64,000 nt of DNA. Source: Ampullaceana balthica (Eukaryota > Mollusca > Gastropoda > Lymnaeidae). Below are positions 1 to 12,100 of the stretch, piece by piece (positions within the stretch are counted from its first letter, which is position 1; every line of letters begins with the position of its first letter). A program made the position numbers and the translations under genes. The stretch covers positions 347,525-411,524 of the forward strand of contig CALYLW010000338.1 of NCBI GenBank assembly GCA_944989445.1, written 5' to 3'. The notes below the pieces were generated by a model. The model had not been told where the DNA came from and did no database searches. It was given only the letters and a program-made list of their open reading frames with translations.

Positions 1-1510
1 ACCATTAGTCTGATCAGACCCAGCGGTTATGATATCCGCAGGGATTGTCTGAGAGTCAATATCTGGAGAAAAACCTTAATCTTTGATGACTCTTCTATAG
101 CTAAGTTGGGGTTATATTTAGCAGTGTTAGTAAGTTCTCGAACTCCTGGCTGTTTATGTGTTAAAGGTCTTTTAGACCTATTCTATTCCATATGATATAC
201 GTGTCATAGTTGATGGCAGTTATGTTATTCAAGGATCAATTTGTTGTTTATTTGTGGACGACAAAAAAGTTTTATTTTAATGAGTAGCTTTTCAAATATC
301 GCTCTTTTAATTTTTGTATAGCTTATAAAATGAATAAAGAGATTGGTGTGGTTGGTGTTAGTGCCCGGAATTCCGGTGTTTACGAAAGCGAATGAAGGAC
401 TGGATAAAAAGTGATATGGTACTAGAACCTTCTGCCATCAGCAAGGTCTTATTGAAAAATATATGGTCAATTTTTTATTTCTCTATGTACAACTATCACA
501 ACGGGTGCCTGAAACGGGTGTGTACCCACTAAAACATAAGTACTTATGATATTGTTTGAGGCATAATAATACAATGTTAGCTTGTATTCTTATACACCTA
601 GTACTAAGGCTTTAGCATATAAAGAATATATATGTGTCATAAACATATTGATAAATATGTAGTAGTGGCAAGTGGTCCTGTCTTTTAAAAATAAATATGA
701 TCCTGAATAATTCTTAATCAATATAGTTTACCTCAACACAAAATTTGGTTTCTTCCATAGATAGGATGTAGTTTTTTTTCCTTCTTTTTTATTGTGTTTG
801 TTCATTAAGCTTCTCTAAAAAAAGAACAACTTGGTATTGAGCAGCTACGGCGAGCTTTGATTTGATAGGAGAAGACAATATCTGACGTAATCAGCGTCAC
901 CCCAGTTAATAATGTTAGCTCGAGAGAGTTCATAAACAAGATGGGAACATTGGTTACAAGCCGTGCTGGATATGAGATATGGTTATCTTGTGGAGGAATA
1001 CGTTCACAATTTTTACACGAATCTGTTTTATTTATCAACAGTGTACCAGTGATCCTTTCTTACCATTTAGTTACCTTAATATTGTATCTTGTTCTGTCAA
1101 CCTTACAACATTGCTGAGTTAGTTGTACTCGCCACCCAATGAACCCATTAAATCTTCTTGATCTTTGAGTAACCTTTTGCGGATCTCTAAGCGAAAAATA
1201 GTTGTCTTTTTTAAATATGTTATTCCTACAGCTTTTATTCATGCTTGTTCCTAACAACTATAAAGCATGACAAAAATATAATAATCTACAACATTACCAC
1301 TGACCACCTTCATTCTCGTTATGTCCACAGCCAACCTACGATTGAGTCATCTCTTTTTAAATGTACTCATAATCTGGAAAGCTTTTTTTTTAAATTTATT
1401 TATTTGTGTGCTAAATGAGAATTAGCATTTTTTGTTCAAATTATGGGTTATTATTAATTGTAATTGAAGAAAAAGGAGAAATTGATTAAAATCTCTTTAT
1501 TTAAAATATA
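1..1510. other. Non-genic AT-rich sequence
   Basis: I see no supported gene. Two short open frames on the minus strand (about 805-1038 and 1060-1257) show no recognisable domain, no splice context and no repeat family I know. The segment ends at the 5' end of a Helitron. Confidence 0.5.
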
Positions 1511-2188
1511 TCCTCCTATATAATAAAAGGCAACTTTCTGTCCTTTCTGTCCTTTCTGTCCTTTCTGTCCCGTCATCTATAGTGATTTGTCCCTCAAACA
1601 CATATGACTCCTACAGCCAATCACTAGCGGAGAAAAATTTACATATTACGCGGAAGTTCAAAACGAGTTATTTTTGGTGCAGTTTTTTGGTCATAATTCA
1701 TTATGTTGTTCCCACTATGCCTGCCGCTTATTCCAATGACAATTCTGTTAAATACTGTTTCGTTGATGGTCCTGGGGGTAGTGGCAAGAATTTTAAGTTT
1801 TGTTTGTTTTTTGTTGCTGTTATTGTTGTTGTTGTTTTGTTGTTGTTGTTTTTTGTTGTTGCTTGGCTTTGTTGTTTTGTGGATGTTGTTATTGTTTTGT
1901 TGTTGATGCTTTGTTGTTGTTGCTGTTGTTGTTGTAGTTGTTGTTTTGTTGTTGTCGTTTTGTTGTTTTTGTTTTGTTGTTGTTGCTGTTGTTGTTTTGT
2001 TTGTTGTTGTTGCTGTTGTTGTTTTTGTTGTTTTTGCTGTTTTTGTTGTTGTTGTTGTCCACATCCCTTGCCCTGCGACGACAATGTCCTGCAAACGCTT
2101 CAGCGTAACAACTACCAAAACATAGCGTCCATGAACTTCACAGGTCGCCCTACACTTATTCCCGTCCTTGGGCGGGCTTTGTTACTAG
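1511..2188 (+). mobile_element. Non-autonomous Helitron with Pif1 Walker A remnant
   Basis: The element begins with TC after an A and runs into TATATAATAAAAGG, as Helitron 5' ends do. It ends in CTAG followed by T. Just before the end is a 7-bp stem hairpin (CCCGTCC, loop tt, GGGCGGG, at about 2161-2176). This fits rolling-circle Helitrons, which insert between A and T and end in a hairpin plus CTRR. Near 1760-1795 the plus strand reads FVDGPGGSGKN, the Walker A loop of a Pif1-type Helitron helicase with the final T replaced by N. Four 10-bp repeats of CTTTCTGTCC lie near 1530-1570. Most of the interior has been replaced by a TTG expansion. It carries no complete Rep/helicase, so it would depend on an active relative. 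Confidence 0.7.
1795..2060. repeat. (TTG)n microsatellite inside the Helitron
   Basis: A long imperfect TTG/TTGC tract fills most of the Helitron interior. It gives long Cys/Val/Leu-rich frames on the plus strand and Gln/Thr/Asn-rich frames on the minus strand. Those frames are products of the repeat, not genes. Confidence 0.9.
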
Positions 2189-5100
2189 TATTATATATAT
2201 TCTTTAAAAAACAAAAAGTCCAAATATATAAACAAATAAGTTGTTTGTGTGTTAATCTTAATTAATGTAATTCAATCCTACAAATATCGATTTCTATTAT
2301 TGCGGCATATTATTTTCTCTACGATCAAAATTCCTCTTTTCACATGTTTTTGTAAACATTCCAATGAATCGTTTAGCGTCAGAATTTTCTTTAAATGTAC
2401 AATCTTGCATTTAAAGTGTTAAATATAAATTTGTTACGGAAATACTTTACAGCTGTATAACATCACCTATATGTGTTTTTACTATTATTTGTGGGTCATT
2501 ATTTTCTCAATCTTCTATCAATTAATCATTTAGTTTTCCGTTCACGTAATGGACGATTCTCCACATCCTGCAGAATCACCGTCTTTATTTTGCCCACGTG
2601 ACCGTGCAAAATCTCTCTCTATGGGTACTCCATATCAAGCACGTAAATCTCAAGGGCTGCCATCCATCTGTTTTTAAACATCTCAACAAGGGATTATCGT
2701 CCTAGACTGTAGAATGAAGAATTTGATCTTGTCATACACTATTTCCTATAACCACAAAATTCCAAATCATACATACAGTTGCCTAAATATACTCTAAAAG
2801 CATAAATCTTAATCATAAGCAATAAGTCCTAAAAGAACCCATATCCTAGAAAAATATTCAAGAAATTTAAAGGTACATAGATTTGTAATGTGTCATAGCT
2901 GTCAATTATCTTACAATGTAATACAAATGTAGAATTATTGCAATGATTTGGTTTGAAAAATGTCTCATATAGATTTTTTGCCTTACGTATTTCATCAAAC
3001 ATCAAACAAGTTTAGCATTTAGCACTATAATGTTATATCCAGATCAATGGCATGATATTATTGCATAAATATCGCTTCTGAACGTAATAAATTATATTCT
3101 ATGAAAGATTCCAGTGTCGTCTTAAATGTATCGGATTGTGTTTATATTCATAAGAAAATAAACTGAGCTTGTGTAGATTGGTGTCGTCAAAAGTTATTTT
3201 AAATCACTTTGGTACGTGTTGACTTGTTATTTTTAACCCCATTGGTACAACAACAACAAAAAAATCCGGAAAAATAATAACATAATACAATTTCTTGAGT
3301 AATCATAGGGAGGGAAGAATCGATCCAATCGCCTCACTCGCTGCAAGTTTGTTTTATGTGAACTAGTGAACTTGTCTGTGGAATAGGAAGCGCATGCGGA
3401 AGACTTCCTCTGGCTACATCACATACTGATTTATGAGAATTTGATGTAATATCATTTTAACGGTAAGACGTCTATTTGTCTTACGTGTATGTGAGAGTTG
3501 TATGTCTGTGTTTACACTAAGGTACTGCCTTGCTGGGATAAAAATGTATTCCTGTTAAGGTATCCTTCTTTACTGACTATTTCAGTTATAATTTGAAGTC
3601 TTATTTGCTGCCAATTATTTCATTCAAATCTCTAAATATTTTTAATATATATTTAAACTCATATAGTGGTACTTAACAGAGTTTCTCAATTGCGCACATG
3701 TGGCATCATGAAGATCACCGTTTTAGGGTACCCGTTTGGCAGAGAAAAATATTGAATCAGGCATTTTCCCTAGTAAAATCCAATATAAGACCTATGTTTA
3801 CCATGGAACTTTGAAAGTTTATGTTTATATCTTAAAAATCTAAATTTAATTTGTATTTTTACTTCAAAAATTAATGTTTTATGTAGCTTATTTGTCTATT
3901 TTATTGTGGAACCCTTATTGGTCTGAGCAACAGTTTTGATACAGACCGTTAAGTAAAAAATTTTTGTACCTTCATTTATAATATATATATATATATATAT
4001 ATAAATAACTAAACAATTATAAAATAAACTAATATTTTAAATATTTCAAGACGCTCATCTACAATTATTGTCAAATCGGACATCATGATAATTACAGACG
4101 AAACTATTCCGTAAATACATTTTAAAAAAAAAGTTTAAACTTTATTTACAAAAAAGCAATATTTTTAGTTAACTAAATAAATAAATTATGTGGAAACTAT
4201 AGAATAATAAAGACTAATGTTTTGAAAGATAAAAAATACGGGAAAAATTTAAAAAATTATTTTTATTCTCGAAATTAGGCTCTAGAGCTGTTTTATTTAT
4301 GTAAATATCCATGGATAATGATGAGAAAGTTTAATTAGGAAAAATTTTCACTCTTCTAAAATGGGTTACTTACTAAGCAGAGCATTTTTAATTTTACTTT
4401 TTTATTAATCCTGTATTCATTCCATATCAGTTTTACTCCCAAGTTTAGGAAAGAAAGACAAACATATAACGAAACATTTTTATTTTTTGAAAATTTTTAA
4501 CAAACCCTGGTTACAAGCTGTATATAAACATGATTTCTTATGCAACCAATTAGGATATCGACTAGATAAGCATGCAGCACTCAAACTTGTGTGGCTTTTT
4601 TCCCATTGCAAGTTAATTTTACTTTTATTTTTTTTAATTTACTATTAGGAATGTTAATATTGGATTTGAAAATACGGTTTTGGAAAAATATAATCGTATC
4701 TACATTTAGATATCTAGTTCTGAACGTGGGTTTTCCAAAATATTTTTATTTATAAAACTAAATGCAATCTTCGTTTGGGTTGTTGTTTACCGCAAACAAT
4801 AATTTAAGACGAAATAAATTATTAAGAGTTTTTAAGTACATTTTAATTTTTTTTTAATCATATGACTGAGATTGTTTAAATTGACCCTGCCCACTGAGAT
4901 CAATTTAATACAACACAAGCTAACTTTTTTTATCATATTCAAAATTAACAATCCACGAGGAACTACCCTGGGTTCTTGAATATTACATAACTTAGATACA
5001 GAAATACCACAATTCATATTTTTATGACAGATGACCTATTATTATTAAATATTTTTCTTAATGCATAGCAGTTATGCTAAAATATATAAAATACTAAAAT

Positions 5101-5526
5101 TAAAATACTAAAATATATAAACATTCCTGACTATATTTTTAGAATGATTTACAAGAAAATAATAATGATTTTAAATTTTAATCATAACTTATTTTTTACA
5201 TAATTTGTAACAAATATTGGACTAAATTAATTAATTTAATATTATTAAATTTATTTAAATACACACATGCACTGTTACTAAGGCAAAGAGTTTCGTTATC
5301 TTAACTGTATTTTATGAAATGTCGCACGATTTTCTACAAATGATAAGAAAAATCAGCATAATGAAAATGACCAGACGACTTCGAAAAATTCTAGTTTAGT
5401 CTTATCAATTATACCAAAGAACTTTGACACACATTGTGGTGTACTGAAAGACCTTTTCCTTTATACTTTAAAACTTGTATGTAGAACTATTATTAAATAG
5501 ACTGACAGACAGACAGATGGTCCGGA
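2189..5526. other. Non-genic AT-rich sequence
   Basis: No supported coding frame, RNA gene or clear repeat family is seen. There is an (AT)n run at about 3977-4003 and poly-A/T tracts throughout. One short minus frame at 4832-5017 has no recognisable features. Confidence 0.5.
3977..4003. repeat. (AT)n microsatellite
   Basis: A short perfect AT dinucleotide run in non-genic sequence. Confidence 0.9.
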
Positions 5527-6085
5527 ATATGGATGGATAATGGATGGATGGATGATGGTTGGATGGATGGATGGTTGGATGGATGGATGGATGGATGGAT
5601 GGATTGATGGAAGTATGGATGGATGGATGGTTGGATGGATGGAAGGATGGATGGATGGATGGATGGGCGGATGGATGGATTGATAGCTGGACGGATGGCT
5701 GGATGGATGGATTGATGGAAGGATGGATAGATGGATGGATGGTTGGATGGATGGTTGGATGGATGGTTGGATGGATGGATTGATGGAAGGATGGATGGTT
5801 GGATTGATGGAAGGATGGATAGATAGATGGATGGATGGATGGATTGTTGGATGGATGGATGGATGGATGGATGGATGGATGGATGGATGGATGGATGGAT
5901 GGGTGGATTGTTGGATGGATGGATGGATGGATGGATGGATGGATGGATGGATGGATGGATGGATGGATGGATGGATGGATGGATGATGGATGGATGGATC
6001 GATGGATGGATGGATCGATGGATGAATTGATGGATGGATCGATGGATGGATCGATGGATTAATGGATAAATCGATGGGTAGATCA
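5527..6085. repeat. (GGAT)n tetranucleotide microsatellite
   Basis: About 550 bp of GGAT/GATG units, with variants such as GGTT, GATT and ATCG that give a ragged higher-order pattern. All four MDGW-type open frames over this tract are artefacts of a 12-bp (three-unit) codon cycle and should not be taken as genes. Confidence 0.95.
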
Positions 6086-7160
6086 GGTAGTTTATTTAGC
6101 AGAGAATATATATCTTTATTAAAATTAATAAATTCAATGAAGGTAAATATTTGGGTATATTAAATTTGATTAAACTTAGAAATACAATTTCAGAATACAT
6201 TTTTAATATAACTTTTTCTTGTGAAAAATTTTCTCATACTTTGCTAGTTCCTGCTCGCCAAAAATATATCGAAAAGTCAAAGTAAGAATAAATGTATCTG
6301 AACTTGTTTGATATATCTGTATTATGAATATGTCATTTTGAAATATCCTTTGTGATGAATACTAAAAACCATCACTACCATGAGGCTGTGTTAAATTGGT
6401 GGCAAAATGATTCCTAATCATTGCTAATGTGTCTAGTAATGTTGTTTATTTTACACAGTGTGCGACTTCACAGATCCCCGGCTTCACTAGCGCCTTCCAT
6501 GGCAAGGGTCAGCGCTCATACGTCAACATCATATGCAGCACATTCATCGGCTCTGTCACTCCACTAGAACAATACTGGTCCATATTTAGAACAGTCGGTG
6601 GTCCATTGAATGGGTTCTGGAACAATGAAGCAACATTTTATCTAATCAAACAAAGATGGCGATGCATTCATTAATAGCACTGTGAGAAACATTTGCTCCG
6701 ACTGCAGTGGCGTGGCTAGTATTCTTGGCGAGAATTTTGCTGCCCCTATCCACAAAAATACATTTTGGAGGGTCCTGCTCCTTTCTCTCTTTCATTTGCT
6801 GTGGCTCGGCGTCGCTGTGTAGCATGGTGTAGCATGGCATAGCAATTGATGAAACGGTGCTGTTATGAGCAGAAAATTTGAAACAGTTGATACAAACGTG
6901 GTATTTAAAACAAAAGTATCAATATTTCCTACAAATTAGTGATGAAAGTGATAATAATGACGCAGCCTAATTTTTCGCGGATCAGCAAATTTCAAAACTC
7001 ATAAAATCACTATCGCTATAACTTATAAAACATTTCTGACACCCTTTTTCAAAACCCCACTTGATGATTGTAGATAAACCGGTAATATCTGAGTGTGTCA
7101 TCTTCTCATAAATCTTCTTCATAAATTGCGTTTATATATTTGAAATGTCTGTAACGCTTG
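6086..7160. other. Non-genic; possible lone hAT end
   Basis: At 6704 the sequence CAGTGGCGTGGCTAG looks like a hAT terminal repeat, but I found no partner end before 8140, so it may be a truncated insertion. A plus-strand frame from 6429 (81 codons) begins after an acceptor-like tttacacag. It has no recognised domain and no donor site, so it is not called as an exon. Confidence 0.35.
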
Positions 7161-7169
7161 ATCCTGCAA

Positions 7170-7790
7170 CTCCACCTGAACCATACCAGATAGAGGGTTC
7201 GGTCTTTTGCAAATATGTTAAGGAGGTCTCTAGGATGTGCAAGGGCGAAAAAAATACCGAAAAGGTTTACTTGATTTCCTGCAAAATAAAAAAATCCCGA
7301 AAAAATATATAAGTCTTTTGTCAATTTCTCGCCAACCATAATAGCTATCGGGTTGAAACAAACGCCAAACGATAGCTAATAATATTTAGAACAATGTTTG
7401 AGAAGGACTTTTTGAAAAATTACCTGTCTGTTCGACTCCTGTAATTTTAGAAGCAATTTGTAGATAGCAATTGTTTTGTTTACTTTCATAATTATTTATT
7501 CAAAATGACTTTTAATGTAATCTAGAATGATAGTTAATTGGATTTTCCCGCTTTGTGAATGCTGATGTTAGATTGTTGAGTGATGCGCATTATATTGACA
7601 CATTCTTGGTGTGATGTAGCGTGAGGGGATATGACGTCATTTTTTGTTTACTTTCAGAATTACTGATTCGAACTGACTTTTAATGTAATTTAGAATGATT
7701 TCCCTTGAATAAAAAAATCGGAAATTCTTTGTTGGAAATTGCGTTTAAATACTCATTCGAGTTTTTATTACTTGTTTTTTACAACTACAA
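7170..7790 (+). repeat. Dispersed repeat, copy 1
   Basis: About 600 bp that recurs inverted at 57300-57835 in gene 2 intron 3. Shared blocks include the stretch around ATTTCTCGCCAACCATAA (about 7325) and the one around TTTGTTGGAAATTGCGTTTA (about 7727). It has no coding capacity. The family is not recognised; it is a decayed interspersed element. Confidence 0.7.
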
Positions 7791-8189
7791 TATGTTTGGA
7801 ATGTACATTTATTTAATTTTTTTTAATAATAAAATCACAGTATTCCATTTCGCGCTAAATTTTAGTAATGCACTCATTAAAATGTTTCATCCGTCTTTGG
7901 CCACTCTCAGAACCGATCAGAAAATAACAATGAGTGCGCATGAAAATATTCTAAAACGATTATTTCTAATTGCTAACAGTAATTTTAGCTAGATACAAAA
8001 AATGTGTTAATAAACATGTTTGCCCCATTTGGACAATGACATGTGATGACATGTGATTCCAGAAATATGGCCACTTGTATTTCATCAGAACTTATGGTTG
8101 AAATTTCAAGTAATATATCTACCGTGTATCTCTAAATCTCTAAAGGGGCCGTCCATAAATGACTACACACGCCTAGAGGGAGTGGGGTC

Positions 8190-8380
8190 CACGCAGCTGT
8201 CTTGTTTGATCTATACAGACGCTCCTTCTATACAGAAGATAATTGCGTCCACAGACAATGGCAAGTTTCCCCAACTATTGTTAGGTACCCATTCGGAGCT
8301 GGGTGGAATCAGGGCTCAGGGAAGCCCTAGACGCCTGCAACAAATCCTTGCCTTCACATGGATTTGAACCCGTGACAAAT
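8190..8380 (-). mobile_element. tRNA-derived SINE with LINE-like tail
   Basis: On the minus strand the head contains GTCACGGGTTCAAATCC, a pol III B box as in tRNA genes (about 8357-8373). The tail (about 8195-8265) contains GGACGCAATTATCTTCTG. The same block is found in the 3' flank of the LINE coding fragment at 38745-38945, in the same relative orientation. A shared tail is how SINEs borrow a partner LINE's reverse transcriptase. The A box is not clear. Confidence 0.6.
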
Positions 8381-8678
8381 AATAAAATTTGCAATGCCTT
8401 AAGTAACACTTAGTCTTATTAAACGTTGTTGTTGAAAATCTAAATAACACTGGAATGTCTCCTTTATATGTCATCTTTTAACCAACTACACCAAAAAATA
8501 AGTGTGTTGACATTATTTGGTTCAAGTGATGAGCTGGTCTAATTGACAGTATAAACAGCAGAGCTGAACAATCATTCACATGGAACTGAGGTAACTGGTA
8601 TGCACAAAACGGTTTGACAAGGAATGACATTATCGGATATCGGTGTTCATTAAGTTTCCACCATTTTAGGGGGTTAAG

Positions 8679-10999
8679 CAGGGGTGGGCAAACTTTTTCT
8701 ACGGAGGGCCGCATTGAATATTGTATCGTCATAGGCGGGCCGCATATACATTTTGTCTACTTCAATTACAATTTACAAAGTTTAAAATATGAATTAATGA
8801 TTATAACCATGCACTTGTCATTTTATTTCACATAAACACTCTACATGTACATTACATTTTAAAATAAGAACTGACACAGTTTCTATTTGATGATAAGATT
8901 TTTTACTCATTGTTATTTCAACAAAAGTTCACTGTTACCTGTCATAATAACTATGAAGAAGTAGGAACATAATTTACATATAAACTGACCATAGAGTACA
9001 ATTATAATGAAGGAGAAGTATGTAGCTGTTCACAATTTTGGATAATGTTCTTGAACTGTGGAACCAGTTTACTGGTTGCGACTCGCATTACTGCATTCAA
9101 ATTGCTGTCAGTCAACATCAATCTGTTCTTAAACTTGTTTATTTTCGAACAAAGAAAAAGCTTGCTCACAGATGTATGTGGTCCCAAATACTGACAAAAT
9201 TTTGTCTGCAAAGTTTTTTAAGTGTGGAAATGCTGCGGCTGGCAAACAGTCATAAAATTCCAGCAGAAGAACTGACTTGAACTTCTCCTTCAGGTTATAA
9301 TCTGCTTGTAGGTCAGTCAGCTCGAACTGTATATCCTCTGGGGCTGAATCAGCTTCTGAACTAAATGACGAACTGATGATGTTGAAGAGTGGTTCGAGGT
9401 TCTTGAAGTCTTGGAACCTCCTTTCAAATTCCACGACCAAGGCATCCAACTGAGCCTTGTAGTTGTCAGCCGTTTCACCAGAAATGGTTTTCTGTTTTAG
9501 CACAGGAAGAGGGCAAAACCTATTTTCATCTGCTTGCCTAGAGAACAAGGAGAGCTTTGCCTGAAATGATTTAAAATGCACATACATTTCATGTGCAAAC
9601 AAGCTATTGCCCTGAAGTTTGACATGCGTTTCATTTAACTTTTCCATAATGTCAACACCAAACATGAAGTCTGACTTCCACTTCTCATTAACAATGTTAG
9701 TAACAAAATCACAAACAAAACCCTTCATCTCCTGGAGCATAACTATTTCTTCCTTGAGATCCCACACTCATATCAATATCTTGCCCAGGCTCAGCCAGTG
9801 AACACTGCTGTGGTAGATAATATAATAATATTCAGTTTCCAAATCTTCAAGTGGTTAAGTGCCCTGGCTCTGATGAGCTTTATCACACCGACAACTGGGT
9901 CAATAACATGGTTGATATTCAACTTAGCTTTACAAAGACTTTCCTGACGGATGAAACAGTGGAGAGGTAAGAGTGTATGGTCAGGTTGTTCTTCTGTAAT
10001 TATTTTTTTAAATCAACTTCACAAGACGTACGTTTTTTCAAGTCAAAGCACGCGCTCCATCGTTTGTTACACTTGATATCTTGTTCCATACCAACCCTGT
10101 TCTTTCAACACAGTTCTCAACAGCATTGACTGAATCCTAGCCTGTAGTTGTGTCTTTGAGTGGCTCAACACTAAGTAATTCCACGATAGCTCAAAAGGAG
10201 TGTAAATTCCCCGTATAAATACCAACAATTGAGTTGCGTCATGTAAATCGGTACTTTTTTGCAATGCAAGAGAGTACTACAAAAAGTCTTTGCTTGCATC
10301 TCGAATTTGGTGCATCAAATTGTCAATAATTTTTCAACACGCTTGACTGGAGTTCTCCTTAATAAAGAAATGCTATCAAATTGTGTTTTCTGTTATGGGC
10401 ACATAATGTTTGCTGCATCTGACAAGCATTTCTTGATGAAATCGCTGTAAGAAAAAGACTTGCTCCGATTTACAATCTTATGGAACAGCACCAAACTAGC
10501 TTCGGTTGCAGCATCTTGTATTAAAGACTGTTTGGTGAAAACAGTTTTCTGCTTCTTTAAACTATAAACCAACTCCTGGCTATTCCTTTTTCTCTCTTCG
10601 TTCAAATTGAACGTTAAATTGTGCCCGAAATCCAAATGTTTTGTTTGGTGGGGTCTTTTTAAGTTGTACTCCTTAAAGACGCTCACACACTCACGGCAAA
10701 GCAAGCAGACTGCTTTGCTGCCAACGTGCGTGAAGCATTATATACCAGTCCATTCTCATTAAAAACATGGCATTCGTCCTCAATTTTTTGTTTTGATTTT
10801 TAATTGTTTGTTTTTTAAACCGATTAATATTCATGATTCGAATCAAATACTCGAAATTATATTTTAAAAAATATAGCAAAAAATCTCAACAAAGAAAATT
10901 TACATCGACATAAGATCGCAACATGTACATGCCTACGGGCCGCATAATATTCACTGGCGGGCCGCATGCGGCCCGCGGGCCGTAGTTTGCCCACCCCTG
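8679..10999 (-). mobile_element. hAT transposon (GTF2IRD2/ZBED5-like), 2.3 kb
   Basis: The ends are CAGGGGTGGGCAAACTTTTT and its inverse, GTAGTTTGCCCACCCCTG, a classic hAT terminal repeat. The flanking 8 bp are gggttaag and ggttaaag, a 6/8 match to an 8-bp target duplication. A broken transposase is read on the minus strand. Confidence 0.85.
9129..10704 (-). pseudogene. Degenerate hAT transposase
   Basis: Minus frames at 10704-10393, 10264-10067 and 9767-9129 together resemble the GTF2IRD2/ZBED5/FAM200-type hAT transposase. The N-terminal piece has VFKEYNLKRPHQTKH and then a region ending in a short ANIMCP. The middle and C-terminal piece has KLNETHVKLQGNSLF, YDCLPAAAFPHLKNFADKIL and ends YICEQAFSLFENKQV, the usual position of the C-terminal hAT core (CEQ.FS). 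Frame changes separate the parts, so no functional protein is made. Residues from all three frames are colinear with the family, so the reading is one decayed gene. Confidence 0.75.
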
Positions 11000-11740
11000 G
11001 GTTAAAGGATTCAGGAACTTTTATCTCCATTTTGTAACGCAGTAATCCAACAGAAGAGCTGTCGTCATTTTCTGTCTCTGAGTCAGACGCCATTACTGCC
11101 ATTAGCTTAATACGCTTTTCATTTGGTTTGATAAGTAGGCGAAGTGTTAGAAACATGGTAGGCAAACTGTATCAACATTTTGAAAATTCCCGTCAGTCAA
11201 TAGTTTAAAGCCCAAAATGTTCGTGTAATCGTGAGGAAATTTATTATTTATCGGCCGCTATTTATTATTATTATTATTTTTTTACTTTTTGACTTCAAAT
11301 AATTTGTAAGTGATGGGTCGATTAATCTTTAAAAAATAATTTAATCTTTAAAAAAATGTAACACTTAATCGAGAAATTAGCAGTTAATTTCCGCAGCCCT
11401 AATATTTAAATGACATTAAATTAATTTGCAACATGCCAAATTGCAATTAGAAAATAAGGTGTGGGGGGGGGCTCAAAGCTTTGTAATGTAATATTTGAGG
11501 AGGGAAGGGGCTAATTTATTGTGACGAAGTGTGACAAGGGAGGAGGTGGGTAAAAATCGGCCAAAATCCCATGACGTCATTTATGGATGGCCCCAAACGT
11601 CAATTTCTAAATTTAATAATGTGATTCCAGAAAATTAAATATGCCTTTATTTTGTATTGTAATTGTTAATAGGCTTATCACTGAAGACAAACAGATATGA
11701 AATAACAGATGTCAAATTTCTATTGGTGACGCAGCTCTCA

Positions 11741-11814
11741 TTTATAAATTATGTCACGCATATCACCTAACCCACTTTCCTCACACCATCTGTCACTATC
11801 ATAAGATCTTATCA
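11741..11814 (+). promoter_or_regulatory. Candidate gene 1 promoter region
   Basis: A TATA-like tttataaatt lies at 11741. The 10-bp word GATCTTATCA lies at 11805-11814, inside the palindrome ATAAGATCTTAT. The identical 10 bp occurs at 39440-39449, just before the gene 2 start. TTATC is the complement of a GATA core. This is a motif match only; no transcription start can be proved here. Confidence 0.3.
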
Positions 11815-11963
11815 GAACAAATCTTTTTTTGTTAAACCATTATGTCTATTAATACGTGTGATGAGTGGGGCAAAAAAAAATCCGATTTAAGGTGGTTCAG
11901 TTCGTTGACCGGCGAAGTATATAGGAGCAACTTGACACCAAAGTACTACATTGCTATATCGAA

Positions 11964-12100
11964 ATGTCTCGTCTACTTGTTACTGTTTGTTTCGTTGTCT
12001 GTGTGTGTGTTGGGGTGCAGGGGAAACTTAAATTTAAAACTCATTTAAAACAGAGCCTGACTAGGGCTGAAAAGTATATGAAACAGGAATTTTCTGAAAG
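11964..12100 (+). CDS. Gene 1 exon 1 (signal peptide)
   Basis: The ATG at 11964 opens a frame with a 20-residue hydrophobic leader, then a basic segment [18 protein letters not shown]. The donor is gaaag|gtaag and the exon ends in phase 2. An upstream ATG at 11842 is in another frame. I chose 11964 because it gives a clean signal peptide and the same phase-2 donor as gene 2 exon 1. Confidence 0.85.

Larger units (their letters stand above)
8478..11401 (-). pseudogene. Old hAT element and transposase C-terminus, split by a second hAT
   Basis: The element's 5' terminus is at 11401 (minus-strand TAGGGCTGCGGAAATTAAC, the same terminus as the hAT at 46018). A minus frame at 11165-11000 is interrupted by the 8679-10999 insertion and resumes at 8678-8478. 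Across the join it reads ESFNP then LKWWKLNEHRYP. That matches the hAT dimerisation region, where a WW-x-x-x-x-H-R-Y/F-P motif is typical. The SERxFS-type motif expected downstream is not intact. It is a dead transposase fragment. Confidence 0.6.
8145..11594. mobile_element. TIR DNA transposon (GGGGCC ends) filled with nested insertions
   Basis: The left end reads GGGGCCGTCCATAAATGAC and the right end is the inverted GGGGCCATCCATAAATGACG. Both are flanked by AAA, consistent with a 3-bp target duplication. The same family occurs at 60711-62363 with TTA duplications. The sub-terminal sequence near the right end (GTGACGAA, then AAATCGGCCAAAATC) matches that copy. A 3-bp, A/T-only duplication fits PIF/Harbinger-like elements, but no transposase of that type remains, so the superfamily is inference. 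Inside are a SINE (8190-8380), an old hAT (ending 11401) and a younger hAT (8679-10999). The right end lies about 370 bp upstream of the gene 1 start codon. Confidence 0.7.

Noticed and set aside
1582..2265. 227-codon plus frame and the Gln/Thr-rich minus frames
   Set aside because: They are read-through of the TTG repeat inside a Helitron; only the short Pif1 Walker A stretch has meaning.
5559..6062. Several MDGW-repeat open frames
   Set aside because: They are the GGAT microsatellite read in different frames, with no conserved start or other protein features.
6429..6674. 81-codon frame after an acceptor-like site
   Set aside because: No recognised domain, no donor, and no partner exons; it could be an old exon but cannot be supported.
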